Shown: positions 1-11,672, counted from the stretch's first letter. The stretch is 64,000 nt of DNA from Hydractinia symbiolongicarpus (GCF_029227915.1 NC_079880.1:11931501-11995500); one strand, 5' to 3'. Made by a program: numbers and translations. The notes: a model not told the origin generated them from the letters alone.

Positions 1-208
1 TATCGCATGACGCAGCAAAAGGATATTTAAAATAATTACAGTGATTGAATAAATTTGACACACGTTCGCAAAAACGTGATTGATAATTAATCTGAAAATT
101 AAGGAAACAATGAAACAGCAACAAGAAGAAATAACAATGCACTTAGTTGACCTTGCTTTGGCATTAATCCATGTTTACTCTTTCCCATGTTTTTTTGTTT
201 GGTTGTTT

Positions 209-335
209 TGTTTGTTTTGTTTTGTTTTGTTTTGTTTTGTTTTGTTTTGTTTTGTTTTGTTTTGTTTTGTTTTGTTTTGTTTTGTTTTGTTTTGTTTTGT
301 TTTGTTTTGTTTTGTTTTGTTTTGTTTTGTTTGTT
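209..335. repeat. (TTTTG)n pentanucleotide microsatellite
   Basis: An almost uninterrupted run of about 25 TTTTG units. It creates long Phe/Val/Leu/Cys-rich open frames on the + strand that are artefacts of the repeat. It lies in or beyond intron 1 of the receptor-like gene read on the - strand. Confidence 0.97.
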
Positions 336-599
336 TTCATAAGGAGAATATTGGTTCTTCTTCCTTTTAACGAGTTTTATTGCCTTATATCACTTTTTTC
401 TTTCTTTTTTCGGAGAAGAAATAATTGAGAAAAAATTTTAAACGTGATTTAAGACAATGAAGAATGCTCTGAAGTTTTTAAATTCTTTACATGTAGAAGC
501 GTGTTTTAATTCTTTATCTATGTTTAAAAACAAATATTAATTTGTTCTAGTTTACTTGAAAAGCAATCCATTTTAGCAAACAGAAAAATTGTGACTTAC

Positions 600-1111
600 G
601 CTGCACCGTTTGGACCAATCACACTAATCCCCAACGCAATTGATGCTGCAATGAATGAGACACCAAACATCCACAACAATAATTTCCAATCATATTCCCC
701 AAAATGTAACTTCTTTCGAAAATATACTAAGACAAATGCATTTATAGCCACAATATTCACCATCAATATCTGAGCAGTGATGAACACAATCAGATTGAAG
801 CCGTAAAACTCGCATAGCTGTTTGGGCTTCACATGGTCCTTTGTAGTTAATATATGTATATGATCCATTGAATGACATACGTTGTACATTCCATCACAAA
901 TTGCTATATAAACAACAAATCGTTCGCATTTTGTCCAAGAAAAAAACTTCGTAAAGCTTTGATCACGAAATGAAGCATACAAGACTAAAATTACCGACAC
1001 CAAACTTAGAAGTATACATACTAAAGCAGGAATGTGTATAGCATAAAACTTATGATCATCTATACCAAACAGTGGAAGATCATATCCATTTCTTTTCGCC
1101 ACCAGAGACAT
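600..1111 (-). CDS. 7TM receptor-like protein, first coding exon (partial)
   Basis: Open from an ATG at 1111 to a GT donor at 599-598 (GTAAGT), giving 170 codons plus 2 nt. Four hydrophobic segments are visible, at about residues 28-48, 65-88, 98-130 and 143-165. The third is preceded by a Cys (KQLCEFYGF), as at the start of TM3 in GPCRs. The exon ends in GPNGAA, just where a second extracellular loop is expected after TM4. It therefore reads as the N-terminal half of a seven-helix receptor of the cAMP-receptor/Git3-like shape. TM5-7 would lie at lower coordinates; no convincing continuation exon was seen in 1-598, so the gene probably runs off the window. Another multipass protein cannot be excluded. 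Confidence 0.65.
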
Positions 1112-2557
1112 TTTTGTCTAATCATTAACAAATACCTACTTCACTTTATGTAATGTATCTTGTTCAAGAATCACGTTTTATACTTCCGTTTCGTGTAAAC
1201 CTGTTGACCTCCTTAATTAAGTTACATGTGGGAATCTCTAATTGGAGTGGTTGCTACAATTGAACAATCTACTCTTATATAATCTACAATTTTTTGATTA
1301 CAATAATTTTATAACAACAAAAAGACTGTAAACAAAAAAAAATAAACAAAAATTAAAACTATGGGGAAATTCATATTTCAAGGCAAAAATTCTTGTAGGA
1401 TTAAGTGTTGAGATTCTGTGAATTTTTGTACTTAGACTAATTGGATTGTAAATCTTTAACCCTAAAAACAAAAAAAAATTTCTTAAAGAATAAATAAGAA
1501 CAAATTAAAACAAATTCCAAGATAAACATGTGAAAAAACGAAAACACCTCAGGTTCAGGGCAAAATTTATAATAAAAAAACAAGTAATCTTCATCTGTTT
1601 TTGTGGTATTGCTCTTGTTGTGTATGTAACAGTTAATAAACGACAACCATTTACTTGCATTGAATTGCAGTGACTATTAACAGAATGCTAATCGACATAT
1701 CTGCGGTTTGTCTATTTCTGGTCAGCACGCCATTTTAATAACTAGACAATCAGATTGTTATCCTGGCGAGGTGTAACAGAAGAGAAGATTTATTCTAGAT
1801 ATCAGATTTATTCTAGAAAAATCTGAACACCTTTTTAATGAACATTTTAAACCGTTGTTTTTTTCCTTAATGTGATAAATACTTAAAATTTAGAAGTTTT
1901 GACTTCACTGTTGTTAAGTATGTCTTATGAGTAGGAAGTTATAGAGACCAGTAGTGTAGCCATGTTTCTGAGGTTTCAACAGTGATTATTGTCAACAAAA
2001 TTAGAAAGATCGTGATTAGAAAACATTGGTTCTATTTTTGGGTAAACAAATTGTGTCAAGCATACTACAACCAAGTCACATGTCAAATATGCTTGCGATG
2101 TTTCTTCCACACACACACATTAGATCAAGGCCAAAGTTTCTGCTGAATAGATCGTTCGACATTGATAATACAGCTTTAAACGCAACAAGAAATATTTCTT
2201 GTTAGGTCCTTAGCAACTGCGAGGAAGGAAACAGATGTAGCGACTGTCTATTGAAATAGACACTGTTGTATTGATCTCCCTAAACTTTCTAGAAGCCTGC
2301 TTTGGCATTTATCCAAAAAGAATATAAATGTTTTAATTCGGCAGATTTGTAGACTAAGTACTTTAAGAGCAAGAAGTTATTGTGTGAAGATAGTTTTGCG
2401 AGGAAGACAAGCGTGAAATTTTGGTCAAAAACTTTGAAAATAGTTCTTCTTAATCGTCATGAACAATAATAAATAACGATAGAAAAAGACTTTGGCGATT
2501 GTTACAGTTACGTGAACTTGTATTAAAACTCAAATGTGTCCTACAAAAATGGAACTT

Positions 2558-2614
2558 TTTGCCTCTCTGAGCACCGACACGGGAGTAGTCGTGTGTTCGA
2601 ATCTCATCTTGGTA
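2558..2614 (+). repeat. Possible tRNA-like/SINE fragment
   Basis: Contains TGTTCGAATC, a fair match to the RNA polymerase III B box (GGTTCGAATCC), about 30 nt after a weak A-box-like stretch. No complete cloverleaf could be drawn. It is probably an old SINE remnant; the assignment is weak. Confidence 0.25.
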
Positions 2615-3530
2615 ACTATTTTTACTTTTTTTTTCTTCTTTTTTTTTAAAAAAAGATAAGATAAGTGTTCCAAAGCTGTATTTAACTAGCTGGTAAAGTA
2701 AAGGTGTTTCCACCAAAGTTTTCCAAAGTGAATGTAGGCAGAATTAAGATCTCCCCAAATGCCTGGAAAGTAGTCTGCGAAAAATAAAATTTCAACAACA
2801 ATACGTAAGAGAAAAACGAAGACGTTCTATATAAATAATGACGAGGACGAATTTCTTTTCGCTACGCTAATGACACGCCAACATACAGAAATATGATTTC
2901 GGAAACACTCCAAAAGAACGTAAATTTTCCGATTCCGTTCTTGTTATTTGTCTCCGCGCCATAAGTCCACAGGATTCATTTTATCGAAGTTTGCGGTTTG
3001 TGACAGTTCTGGTATATTTTTTAAACTGCAGCTATTTCTTTTTCGAACAATTAAGATTTACTTGTATATTATTTATTTTTTTATTTTGCTTTTTATCACT
3101 GAGTGACTTTCTTATATCCCGTTTTTTTTTGTTTTTTTTTTGTTTTTGTTTTTGGGAGGGGGGAGGATTGAATTACTGAATTTCGCCAATTTTTAGGGTG
3201 CTTGTGGTCTTTCTTCTTCCTGTCAGTCAGTTTACCCCAGACTGACCCATCGAAAATTGACTTTTCGAGGAATTTTCCGTTCAAAAAGATCTCACAAATC
3301 AATTTTGAAAAAAAACTGCATAGTGCGTAACAAATATTTTTACTTATCTGAATAGCAAAGTATGTCGTGTCTAGCTTCGTAACAAAAATCACAATCTATT
3401 AGACAGCTTTTGTAAACTTTTTTTCACGAGGTTGTTTGCGTATATCATACGTCTTGTTCATTTTGTTTTAAAAGATAACATTCATGAGGAAATTAAAAAA
3501 AGGAGAAAATCGCAAACATTCTGTTTCTCT

Positions 3531-3568
3531 GAATTTATATATATATTTTACGCCAGCCATTATTCCGT
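3531..3568 (+). repeat. 38-bp exact direct repeat, copy 1
   Basis: Identical in all 38 bases to 3859-3896. The unit combines a TATATATA core with a non-repetitive TTTTACGCCAGCCATTATT part, so simple-sequence chance does not explain the match. Confidence 0.9.
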
Positions 3569-3858
3569 AAACAAATTTAACATATTAGACATGCATTTTT
3601 CGGCAACATCAAAGAAAAATGAAGAGATCCACTTTGCTTTCAAGTTGTACTTTCAAGTTGTGAAGCTAGATAGTTAAAACGTATTTATATCCCCACACAC
3701 CTTTATAAAACCTTAAACATTACCTTATTTATATGGAATACATGATGTCATGCATAAATAAGCATAATTATCGAAGGTTCTACGTCAAAAGGGATTAACA
3801 TTTTACAGAAAAATAAAAAGATTCTCAGATACTTTTTTGAGGTTTTTTATAAAAAACC

Positions 3859-3896
3859 GAATTTATATATATATTTTACGCCAGCCATTATTCCGT
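3859..3896 (+). repeat. 38-bp exact direct repeat, copy 2
   Basis: Second identical copy, 328 bp after the first. It may mark a duplication or ends of a small inserted sequence. Confidence 0.9.
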
Positions 3897-4172
3897 CACT
3901 ACTTAACGCCGTTTAGCGCCGTGTTTTACACAACCCTTCAAACTTGCAATATTTTTTTTCTGTCTCCGTACGATGTGAACAATTCTCTGTTTCACCATAC
4001 CTGACACGATGGTAGTAACTTCATGTTCGAAAGTTCGATGTGACATATCTTGCGGACGCAAAAAACAGCAAGAATTAGCGAAGGGTATAACTTATCCAGT
4101 GTACGACATAAGCGGATGATTTTAACCTAATTTGATAAATAAGATTTAGGAGGAATTGAAAATCAGTCTGAA

Positions 4173-4617
4173 TTAGTAAAAGTCCGACTTATCCAGGTTA
4201 CGTGTTAGTACACGGTTCAATAATGAATCATTTAAAAGCTCTTCCGGAAAATGTCCAGTCATGGATCCACTTCTGCCCACTCTTTTGGTTGTTAATCCGT
4301 AGCGGTAAGGGTCGATATCAATCGAAATATTTTTGGTTTCTTTTATATGAGAAATTGTTGATGTAGGTGAATGCTTTTCCATGTCGTGTTTCAACATAAT
4401 AATCTCTGCTACCAATAATTGCATTGAAAAACTATGACTCACAAAGTGTAATTAAATTTAGCAGATTCTTCGTAAAATCAGTATAAATAAATTAACGCTG
4501 CTTTCTGTCAATTTTTCTCCATTTTTGGCCCTTTCTACGCTTTCTACGATCATAATTTGCCACCCTTCTAATATTACGCTTACGATTAGATAGTTTCGTT
4601 CCGTTGAGATTTCGAAA
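4173..4617 (-). CDS. Candidate 3' end of an unrecognised spliced gene
   Basis: A coding-looking terminal exon is open from 4408 to a stop at 4173. It has mixed composition and residues such as PYRYGLTTKR and GHFPEELLNDSLL. It has a plausible acceptor (TTGGTAG at 4409-4410). It joins in frame (phase 1) to a short open segment 4617-4584 that ends in a good donor (C|GTAAGC). No domain is recognised and no upstream exon was found. An alternative reading ignores the splice and treats the 270-nt ORF 4442-4173 as stand-alone. The model is speculative. Confidence 0.25.
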
Positions 4618-4995
4618 CTTTTAGGATTGTAATTATAAAGAAGAAACAGAAACAAACTTGGTAGAAGCGATGACGGGGATGACACATAAGACGAAACAGT
4701 AGCTAAAGTGTGTATGCGTATATACAGATCTCTTCGACTATTGGAAGAAAAGAAAATAAAGTCAGTGTTCTAATCTTAAATAACGTTACGTAGTATACTT
4801 TCTCTTTCGAAAGATGAAATATATATAGGTGAAATATAGTTATATCTTTCTTTTATTTATATTGTAAATGCAACGAATTCCACGTAAATATATCTTATAC
4901 AAAAAATAAACATTTTCTGATAAAATTGATAGAAATATTCTTAACAATATTACATTGCACAGTAGATGAAGCATTATTGAATCCTGTTTTGAACA

Positions 4996-6420
4996 TCAAT
5001 ATTTGTCTGATATAACTCCAAGAACTGCTGCTATTCCATGCAAGATAACTGCAAGCCAACCAATGATAATACTGTAACCAAAAGCATCACCTTGGTCAGC
5101 AAAAATGCTCTTAATGGTATGGATAAATATTGACAGTGCGACCATCAAACATATACTCGCAATGGCAAAAACAATGCTAGCATACATCCCCTTCACTTTA
5201 GCAATCAGAACTGACAATATAGATACTACTGTTGCAATAGCTGCAAATAAGCAAGAAATAACTGCAAATATTTGAGTCTTTTTTGCCCAACTTGGAGTTG
5301 GATGTCCTCTGGCTAAATAATAAAATAAAGATAAGGATAAGTGCTGTGGAAAATACCTGCAATTATCACTATAGGCCAAAAAACCTCAAGATTAAAGGGT
5401 GCTGACTGTTGCATGGAAAGGTTATAATATTTGATGTACTTTATTATCGTTGTTCCATGTTTGTTTATGTCATATTAGTGTGATTATTAACCTTTTTTGG
5501 TAGTATTTTTATTTATTTTTTAAATTCGTATAAATAGTCGACTTATATTCACACTTGCTTCTATTTATTAGATACACAAAAATGTTGTGGGTAATATTCA
5601 CAGACTCTATTGGAGGTAAAATTGATGTTTGATTCACACATCAAATAGGCCACAGACTTAGATGTTTGCAATCTGAACTTATATATCAAAATTACCTAAA
5701 GACACCAGTACCTTATGGTATAAGTGAGATAGCAGATTGAAGTTCTCATAAATTTTGCGTAAAATAGGTTAATACAACCTTTTATTTTATTGTTGACAGT
5801 TATAATGTTCCTTGTCCAGTATAATACATAATAAGTTTTATGACATGAAAGTGAAAACCTATCATTTTGATGTACCCTAACGCCAACTTAGAAGCTAAAA
5901 TACTTCCCTCATATTAATAAAATTGCAAGCATATAAGATATTCATGGCGTCCTCTAACAAAATAAAAAAAAACAAAGTTAAACGAAAAACAAAAACAAGA
6001 ACAAAACGAAACGAAACGAAACGAACAAAACAACACAAAAAAAAATAAAACAAAAGCAAAACAAATCGAAAAAGAAACAATACAAATAAAAAAAGACACA
6101 TAACTAACAGACAAACAAAACAAACTAAACTAAACTAAAAAGGCAAATCAAACGGATGAATTTTATTAATTCAACCATATGTTCAAAGCGACTCTTCCCT
6201 CTTATTTTGTATATATAATTAGAACGCAATTCGAACATATGAAAACCTAACCTTCTACTTCCTTGAAATTCAGACACCCATTTTTGTGACACAACCTCCA
6301 TATACCAATATGATTTTCGCCTTTAGAAATCCAAAAGTCTGTGGTTATTGATGTGAGGGTAAAAATAAATGCTACAACTCCGCACACAACAAAACCAACC
6401 TTTAGTGGTTTTAACTCCAT
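4996..6420 (-). CDS. Claudin-like four-TM protein, paralog A
   Basis: Two exons, 6420-6252 and 5312-4996, 161 aa. Exon 1 holds TM1 and the first-loop signature of claudins, W-(n)-GIW-(2)-C-(4)-C (DFW, then GIWRLC and GC). Exon 2 holds three further hydrophobic segments, at about residues 70-90, 100-120 and 137-155. Claudins and PMP22-like proteins sit in cell membranes, where claudins form or regulate paracellular junctions. At 161 aa it is shorter than typical claudins (about 200). The intron is phase 1, with a GTTAGG donor and TTATTTAG acceptor. The start at 6420 was chosen over an in-frame ATG at 6495 because the paralog at 10.7 kb begins with the same MELK. Exact function is inferred only from family shape. 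Confidence 0.82.
5962..6130. repeat. A-rich low-complexity tract in intron of paralog A
   Basis: Degenerate AAAAC/AAACG pentamers and A-runs inside the single intron (6251-5313). The open frames read from it on the - strand (FVLFCFV-type) are artefacts. Confidence 0.85.
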
Positions 6421-6474
6421 TCTAAAATAACAACAAATCAAATAATAGTGTCGGTAAAATGCAATTGTTAAGTT

Positions 6475-6480
6475 TTTATA
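6475..6480 (-). promoter_or_regulatory. TATA box of claudin-like paralog A
   Basis: TATAAA on the - strand, 55-60 nt before the ATG at 6420. The paralog at 10.6 kb has a TATAAA at nearly the same distance, which supports both as core promoters. The ATG is also preceded by TTGTTGTTATTTTAG, which resembles a splice acceptor, so a 5'-UTR intron or spliced leader remains possible. Confidence 0.55.
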
Positions 6481-6544
6481 TCGCTCTTTTACCAAACGTA
6501 GAGCTTACGTGTTCTATTTATCTTTAGTATTTGCTTTGTTAGGA

Positions 6545-6845
6545 GAAAAAAGAGAGAAGAAGAGAGAAGAAGAGAGAAGAAGAGAGAAGAAGAGAGAAGA
6601 AGAGAGAAGAAGAGAGAAGAAGAAAAAAGAAGAGAGAAGAAGAGAGAAGAAGAGAGAAGAAGAGAGAAGAAGAGAGAAGAAGAGAGAAGAAGAGAGAAGA
6701 AGAGAGAAGAAGAGAGAAGAAGAGAGAAGAAGAGAGAAGAAGAGAGAAGAAGAGAGAAGGAGAGAGAAGAAGACAGAAGAAGAGAGAAGGAGAGAGAAGA
6801 AGAGAAAAGGAGAGAGAAGAAGAGAGAAGAAGAGAAGAGAGAAGA
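6545..6845. repeat. (AGAGAGAAGA)n purine tract
   Basis: About 30 copies of a 10-bp all-purine unit with a few variants. It begins only about 65 bp upstream of the TATA box of paralog A. Purine/pyrimidine mirror sequence of this kind can form triplex DNA and can bind GAGA-type factors; both are inferences. ORFs of about 110-120 codons on either strand here are artefacts. Confidence 0.95.
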
Positions 6846-6879
6846 AGAACAATTGTGGATACAACACGCAACTTTAATT

Positions 6880-9835
6880 CATTAGAATCTTACAACGATA
6901 TAGTCTCCTTAAAATTGCCAACGTACCTGAAACTCCAGTCTAACAAATCAATAAGAATTGAATTTTTGAGCTGTTTTTTTATAGAGAAAATGTCGTACAT
7001 GCCAATCGACATTTTCATTCTATGACGTCAAAGTTTATTGATCGATACGAAAGTACAGGATCACCAAGACATTAATAAAATGTAACTTCTGTCACTCAAC
7101 AGGAAAATGTAACTGCTGACGTTTCTTTCGTAGGAGATAAACAAGGTTTTTTAATAACAACTAAGCTCCTCAAATCTTTATGCGGGATGCATGAAAAAAT
7201 AAAACGCAACTCCGGGTTGTGAGCTCCCAACACCATTTTACGGCCTTTAAGCACTAAAACGCCATAAAACTGACTCACTGAGATGAACGTTACACTTTAA
7301 GCATTCTGAACAATTGATCATAAAAAGGGAATAAATGATAGCATAAAAAACATTTATTAGAATGTTTATCATCAAGGTTGTAAACCAGCAATAAGACAAC
7401 ACAACACCATCATATGTTTTTTATAGATTAAAAGTTATTGAATCAATAACTGTCATATTCAGCACCAAAATAACATTTTTTACAGAATGAAGGTTATTGA
7501 AATAATAACCAAATCAACATCTTCTTTATTCCTATTAAATATAATAAAAAATGAATAATTTAAAAAACATGGCAAGGATCACAGTTTCATATGAAAACCA
7601 TGAATGATTGAATCAATCAAATCAGATACTAAAATACCAAGTATATGTGTGCGGTCAAAGTGACAGTAAAATGGAAAGTTGGTTGATAACTTATTTATAA
7701 AACAATCTTAGGAATACTTTTTTCTTTATAAAAAATGCTAAATCTAATTAATCGGTCTGAAAATTGCTAAAATTTAAAACAATAGCTAAACAATTTGAAT
7801 GGATAAATTAATGGTCAAAATTTAGGCAAATTGCTTTGTAATGATTGGCCAAATAACAAAAATTGCTTTCAAACAAAATTTTGTCAGCCTGGCTGAAGAC
7901 AATTTTGTTTAAGGAAATTTTGTTTGAAGAATTATTTATTAGAGCATTCTCTTGAAAATTTGAATGTTTAAACTATTTATACCATCTAAATATAAAAGTG
8001 AAATAGGAAGTTAAAAAACGAACCAAAACTGTAGCATTTTCTCCAGTTGACTCCAAGTACGGCGAAAGTTTTGTCCGCCATTTTTTGTTTGATACAAAAT
8101 ATTCGAGATTAAAGGTATTTGATTCAAAGAGATGCGTGACGTAATCATAAGAAAAACATAAAAGAGGAAAGGAAACGTCCTGCAAGAAATAATTCATTCG
8201 TAATTACGTTGTGTAAGAAATCAGTTGCAGGATGACTTTATGACCAACACAGGTAATATCACAGACTAGCTGTAAATCCAAAATTCTTTGTTCTTCTCAT
8301 AAGGAATTGTTTTTTCTTTAATTTCGTAAGAAAGGCGTGAAAAACGTTTGAAAACTGAAAAGTATCAAATATCAAAAAAAAAAAAAAAAAAAAAGAAGAC
8401 AGCGTTAAAATAGAAAACAAATGGAAAAGCTAATAACCCGCGAACTCTGCATAGTAATATGGATGGTGTGCAGCGTGGTAGATGCGACGTAACAACATTC
8501 ACTTTGCCTCAACCCAGAGCTCGTTTTCTTTATTTTTATCTCTGACGGAGCGAAGAATTAGCCCAACCTAGGCAGTGTGATTTTGAAGTTACGTCATTTT
8601 CCTTAGTGAACTGCAATATTACAAAAACTCTATTATTAAACCCTTGGCGCACATGCATAGCTAAAAATGATGCGCGAGTTATAAGCATAAATCCGTTATC
8701 GACGTTATGTCCCATAACGATATCGATGCTACGCTTGAAAAAAATTTGTCTTCCAGTTGTCATTTTTACTATGCTTTTCTTACTGGCTGTGCTTAAATTT
8801 GTTAACCGATTTCTGCCTAAAACGGTATTTAAGTGACAAACAACAAGACATGATCAGCAGCATGCTTCTGGCGAAAATGGAAACGAGGACCAGTTACTCA
8901 ACCTGGAAAACAACTGGGCCAATTGTTAGCTAAGTCTTTCATCCCGTGACAAAAAAGTTTACCTAAAGCAACTCACATTAGTGTGCTATTTAACAAAAGA
9001 TATTCATTTTGCCTAAAAATTAGCAAGAAAAAATTCCCTCACAGTTGTCAAAATGAGTATCCCAACCTTTCTGTAAGATTTGTAATATATACAGAATTAG
9101 TTTTACGTCGATTAATGTGGTAGGGTGTTATTTAGAGTCGTGAAGCATAGCATCTCATGCAACATCGAGATTTATTGTAATCCTCTTCAATGAAATTGGG
9201 CCAATATTGATTCTTATGACAAGATTTGGTAATTCTCACCCATAATATGTTACTTATGAAGACATGAGAAAAAGCGATTATAGGATTTTAGTATGAGGGA
9301 ATAAGATTTTTAACATTACAAATAAATTTTGTTGGTTCAAGTTTGCAAAGCATGAAGAAAGCTCAAATTGGAATGTGAATTTTCAAAACGACATAAAAAA
9401 TATATTTGAAGAAACGTATTACATCTAATTAATCGTTTCAACGAGAAGAAGACATCTTTTTTGCTGTTAGTGTTGCAATTGTATAAGCTCTAGCTTAATC
9501 AAAGAAATAAATAATTTATAACACTCTCTTAAAAAAGAAGAACAAGTTTCTGACAAAATGGCACCAGTCGCTGTTTTATTTCTTTGTTTAAGTTTTTATA
9601 AGCTGTTGAGCACACATCAAGCAACGCTACTCTTTTCTTTCTTGAAAAAATTCCTTATTTTCCCCATCTATTGTTGGGATATGTTATGCCCAGACCTGCT
9701 TCCACTCGTTCTAATAAACTCCACCTCGTGGCATAGAACAACCCACCTAAAAAAATTGACCGGTGGTTACCTGCGAAGTACACTAACTGATGTGCGAAAA
9801 TTTCAACAGAAAATATTTTGTATCAGTCACCAAAA
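6880..9835. other. Intergenic stretch without a recognised gene
   Basis: AT-rich sequence between the divergent claudin-like genes. A short palindromic motif (TTATTGAATCAATAA) occurs near 7435 and a 20-nt poly-A near 8378. ORFs are short and show no family signature. Confidence 0.6.
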
Positions 9836-9840
9836 AACAG

Positions 9841-9965
9841 CTAGTTTCACAATTATTTACCCGTGGAAAAATCCACGGAGTTCCCCGTCCTTTAAATTTA
9901 TCTATATTTGTGTTTCTGTAGCACGATTTTCTAACTCAGCGGGGAGTCCGCGCAGAGACTACGTC
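9841..9965 (-). mobile_element. Degenerate Helitron-like end, copy 1
   Basis: On the - strand a hairpin arm pair CCGTGGA/TCCACGG lies about 15 nt before a terminal CTAG. The flank shares a GGACGGGGAAC-type stretch with copies 3 and 4. Helitrons end in a short hairpin followed by CTRR. Divergence is high, so the boundaries are approximate. Confidence 0.55.
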
Positions 9966-9979
9966 TGTTATTAAAGAGA

Positions 9980-10055
9980 CTAGCCGTTAATTCATGAAAA
10001 ATTCACATGGTCGCCCATCCTTTAAATTCAACGCTATTTTTATGTGCCCGCGACA
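9980..10055 (-). mobile_element. Degenerate Helitron-like end, copy 2
   Basis: Directly follows copy 1 in the same orientation. The - strand shows GGATGGGCGACCATG, a decayed hairpin (ATGTGAATTTTTCATG) and ACGGCTAG. It matches the 3' part of copy 4 with many substitutions. Confidence 0.5.
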
Positions 10056-10598
10056 AAGCTTTTTTTTTACGGACAGAAAGAAGGAATACTAGTATTATTA
10101 ATATAGAGTGTATAGCGTCTGTAAACAAAACAGCATTAAAGTGAAACCTCCAAAAAAATTGAAGATCCAATTTAATATGTGGATTGGCAATTTAAATCGA
10201 TCGTGCCCAACTCTCCCACAATGCTCTGCAGATTTTAAAAAGAATTAAAAATGGTAGCAGTAACAATAGTAACAAAGTGAAAGAAATATTGTTTACTTTT
10301 AAGACATGAAACATCAGTACCATTTCCTATGAAATGTTATATTATGTTATATTAGTGTCCTTGGTGATATTGACATTCCGTATAAGCTTTGAGATCTAAG
10401 GATAGAAATGTCGGATAACATTCAGGTCTTCTCAAACAGCAAAGAGTAAACAACAACAACAATATTGATTTGTTTGTTTAAGATTTAGGCATTTGGCTAA
10501 TTCACCTTCAAGTGAGAACATACAAACAAGACCAGCTGTATTTTTTTAGTTGAAATAGATAGATAATCTCACCATATAAACATCCTTCGCGAAGTGCA

Positions 10599-10604
10599 TA
10601 TAAA
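10599..10604 (+). promoter_or_regulatory. TATA box of claudin-like paralog B
   Basis: TATAAA 51 nt upstream of the ATG at 10655, close to the arrangement in paralog A. A start site near 10630 is expected from usual TATA spacing. Confidence 0.55.
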
Positions 10605-10654
10605 GGCAATTACCATTACAACCTTACATTCGAGCATCTGTTGTTTTCTTTAAA

Positions 10655-11321
10655 ATGGAATTAAAACTACTCAAAGTTGGCTTGGCAATTGGTGGAATGG
10701 TAGCTGTTATTTTTACCATAATATCAACAGTTACTGATTTTTGGATTTACAATGGCGAATATAGTGTTGGTATTTGGAGAATGTGTATTGCACGAAAGAT
10801 TTGCAAGTCTTTTAAACAACTGGAAGGTTAGTATAGCAATTTCTGAAATCATTAATTTTTTTGTTATCCTTCAAATTAATTTTCATTACAAGTCTTTCAA
10901 TTAGAGGAATAAGTTTCAGAACCCGTCTTTAGTGTTGCAGAACTTTTAACCTTTCTTTTAATAATATCTAGCTCTAGGTGGAGAACCAACTCCTAACTGG
11001 CTTAAGGGTACTCAAGCATATTCCATTATCTCCTGTCTATTTGGAAGCGTTGCTACAATGATCTCCGTGTTGTCAGTTTGCAATAGTCATATTAAAGGAC
11101 GACATGCAAGTATTGTTTTTTGCATAGCAAGCGTATCTTTGATGCGTGCACTGACCGTATTCCTTGTCAATTTCAAGACACTTCAAAGAGAAAATGTTAA
11201 CTTTGGTTACAGTTTTATTATCGCTTGTTACGCAGTTATTTTGCATGGGATGTTAGCAGTTCTTGGGATTATATCAGACAGATATCTCACAACATACGAG
11301 TTTTCCAGCAACAGTTCTTAG
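10655..11321 (+). CDS. Claudin-like four-TM protein, paralog B
   Basis: Two exons, 10655-10826 and 10972-11321, 173 aa. Exon 1 encodes TM1 and the claudin-type loop motif W-(n)-GIW-(2)-C-(5)-C. Exon 2 starts ALGGEPTPNW and carries TM2-4. Paralog A has the same phase-1 intron at the same place, the same MELK start and the same ending (VILHG..AVLGIISD.Y), followed here by a short Ser-rich tail. The intron is only 145 bp. The two genes point away from each other about 4.2 kb apart, so they arose by an inverted local duplication. Membrane location and barrier or adhesion role are inferred from the family. A poly(A) signal lies 28 nt past the stop. Confidence 0.82.
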
Positions 11322-11348
11322 ATGGAATGGAAAGAATAGTTTCATGAA

Positions 11349-11354
11349 AATAAA
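11349..11354 (+). terminator. Poly(A) signal of paralog B
   Basis: AATAAA 28 nt after the stop codon of the claudin-like gene at 11321; implies a very short 3' UTR. Confidence 0.6.
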
Positions 11355-11672
11355 AACATTACAAGTTTGTTATTACAATGTTCAGTTTAACATATGTATA
11401 AATGTGTTCTTTTACAGGAGAAAACGTATTTTCGAACGTTTCTTTTCTGTTACTCCTTAAGAAACTGATGTCTGCTATTTTCAACGAGTCCCTTGCATGG
11501 TGCATCTTCCCCTTAACGCATTTGCCGCAGTGTCAAACAGGATCTTTTCTCCCGGAATCATTTCGTTGTCGCTTTAAAATAAGTAAACGAATATTTTTTT
11601 CGTTTTTTGAGGAGAGATGCTCACAGCTGTCCCGAGAATTGAATTTGTTATTTTAGAATTATTATCTAGAAA

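Larger units (their letters stand above)
1112..4170. other. Intergenic stretch without a recognised gene
   Basis: AT-rich, with poly-A/T tracts. The only structure noted is a tRNA-like B box near 2590-2612 and a 38-bp exact direct repeat near 3.5 and 3.9 kb; both are reported separately. ORFs here are short and low-complexity. Confidence 0.6.

Noticed and set aside
80-428. Two overlapping ORFs rich in Phe/Val/Leu/Cys
   Set aside because: They are translations of the (TTTTG)n microsatellite.
6420-6495. Upstream in-frame ATG for claudin-like paralog A
   Set aside because: The extension has no counterpart in paralog B and overlaps the TATA box.
6509-6877. ORFs of 110-122 codons on both strands (Arg/Glu/Lys-rich or Ser/Leu/Phe-rich)
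   Set aside because: They are translations of the AGAGAGAAGA tract; open on both strands because the repeat contains no stop.
9558-9974. 138-codon ORF starting with a hydrophobic segment
   Set aside because: It runs into the Helitron-like copy 1, no domain is recognisable and no splice or poly(A) support was found; probably chance.
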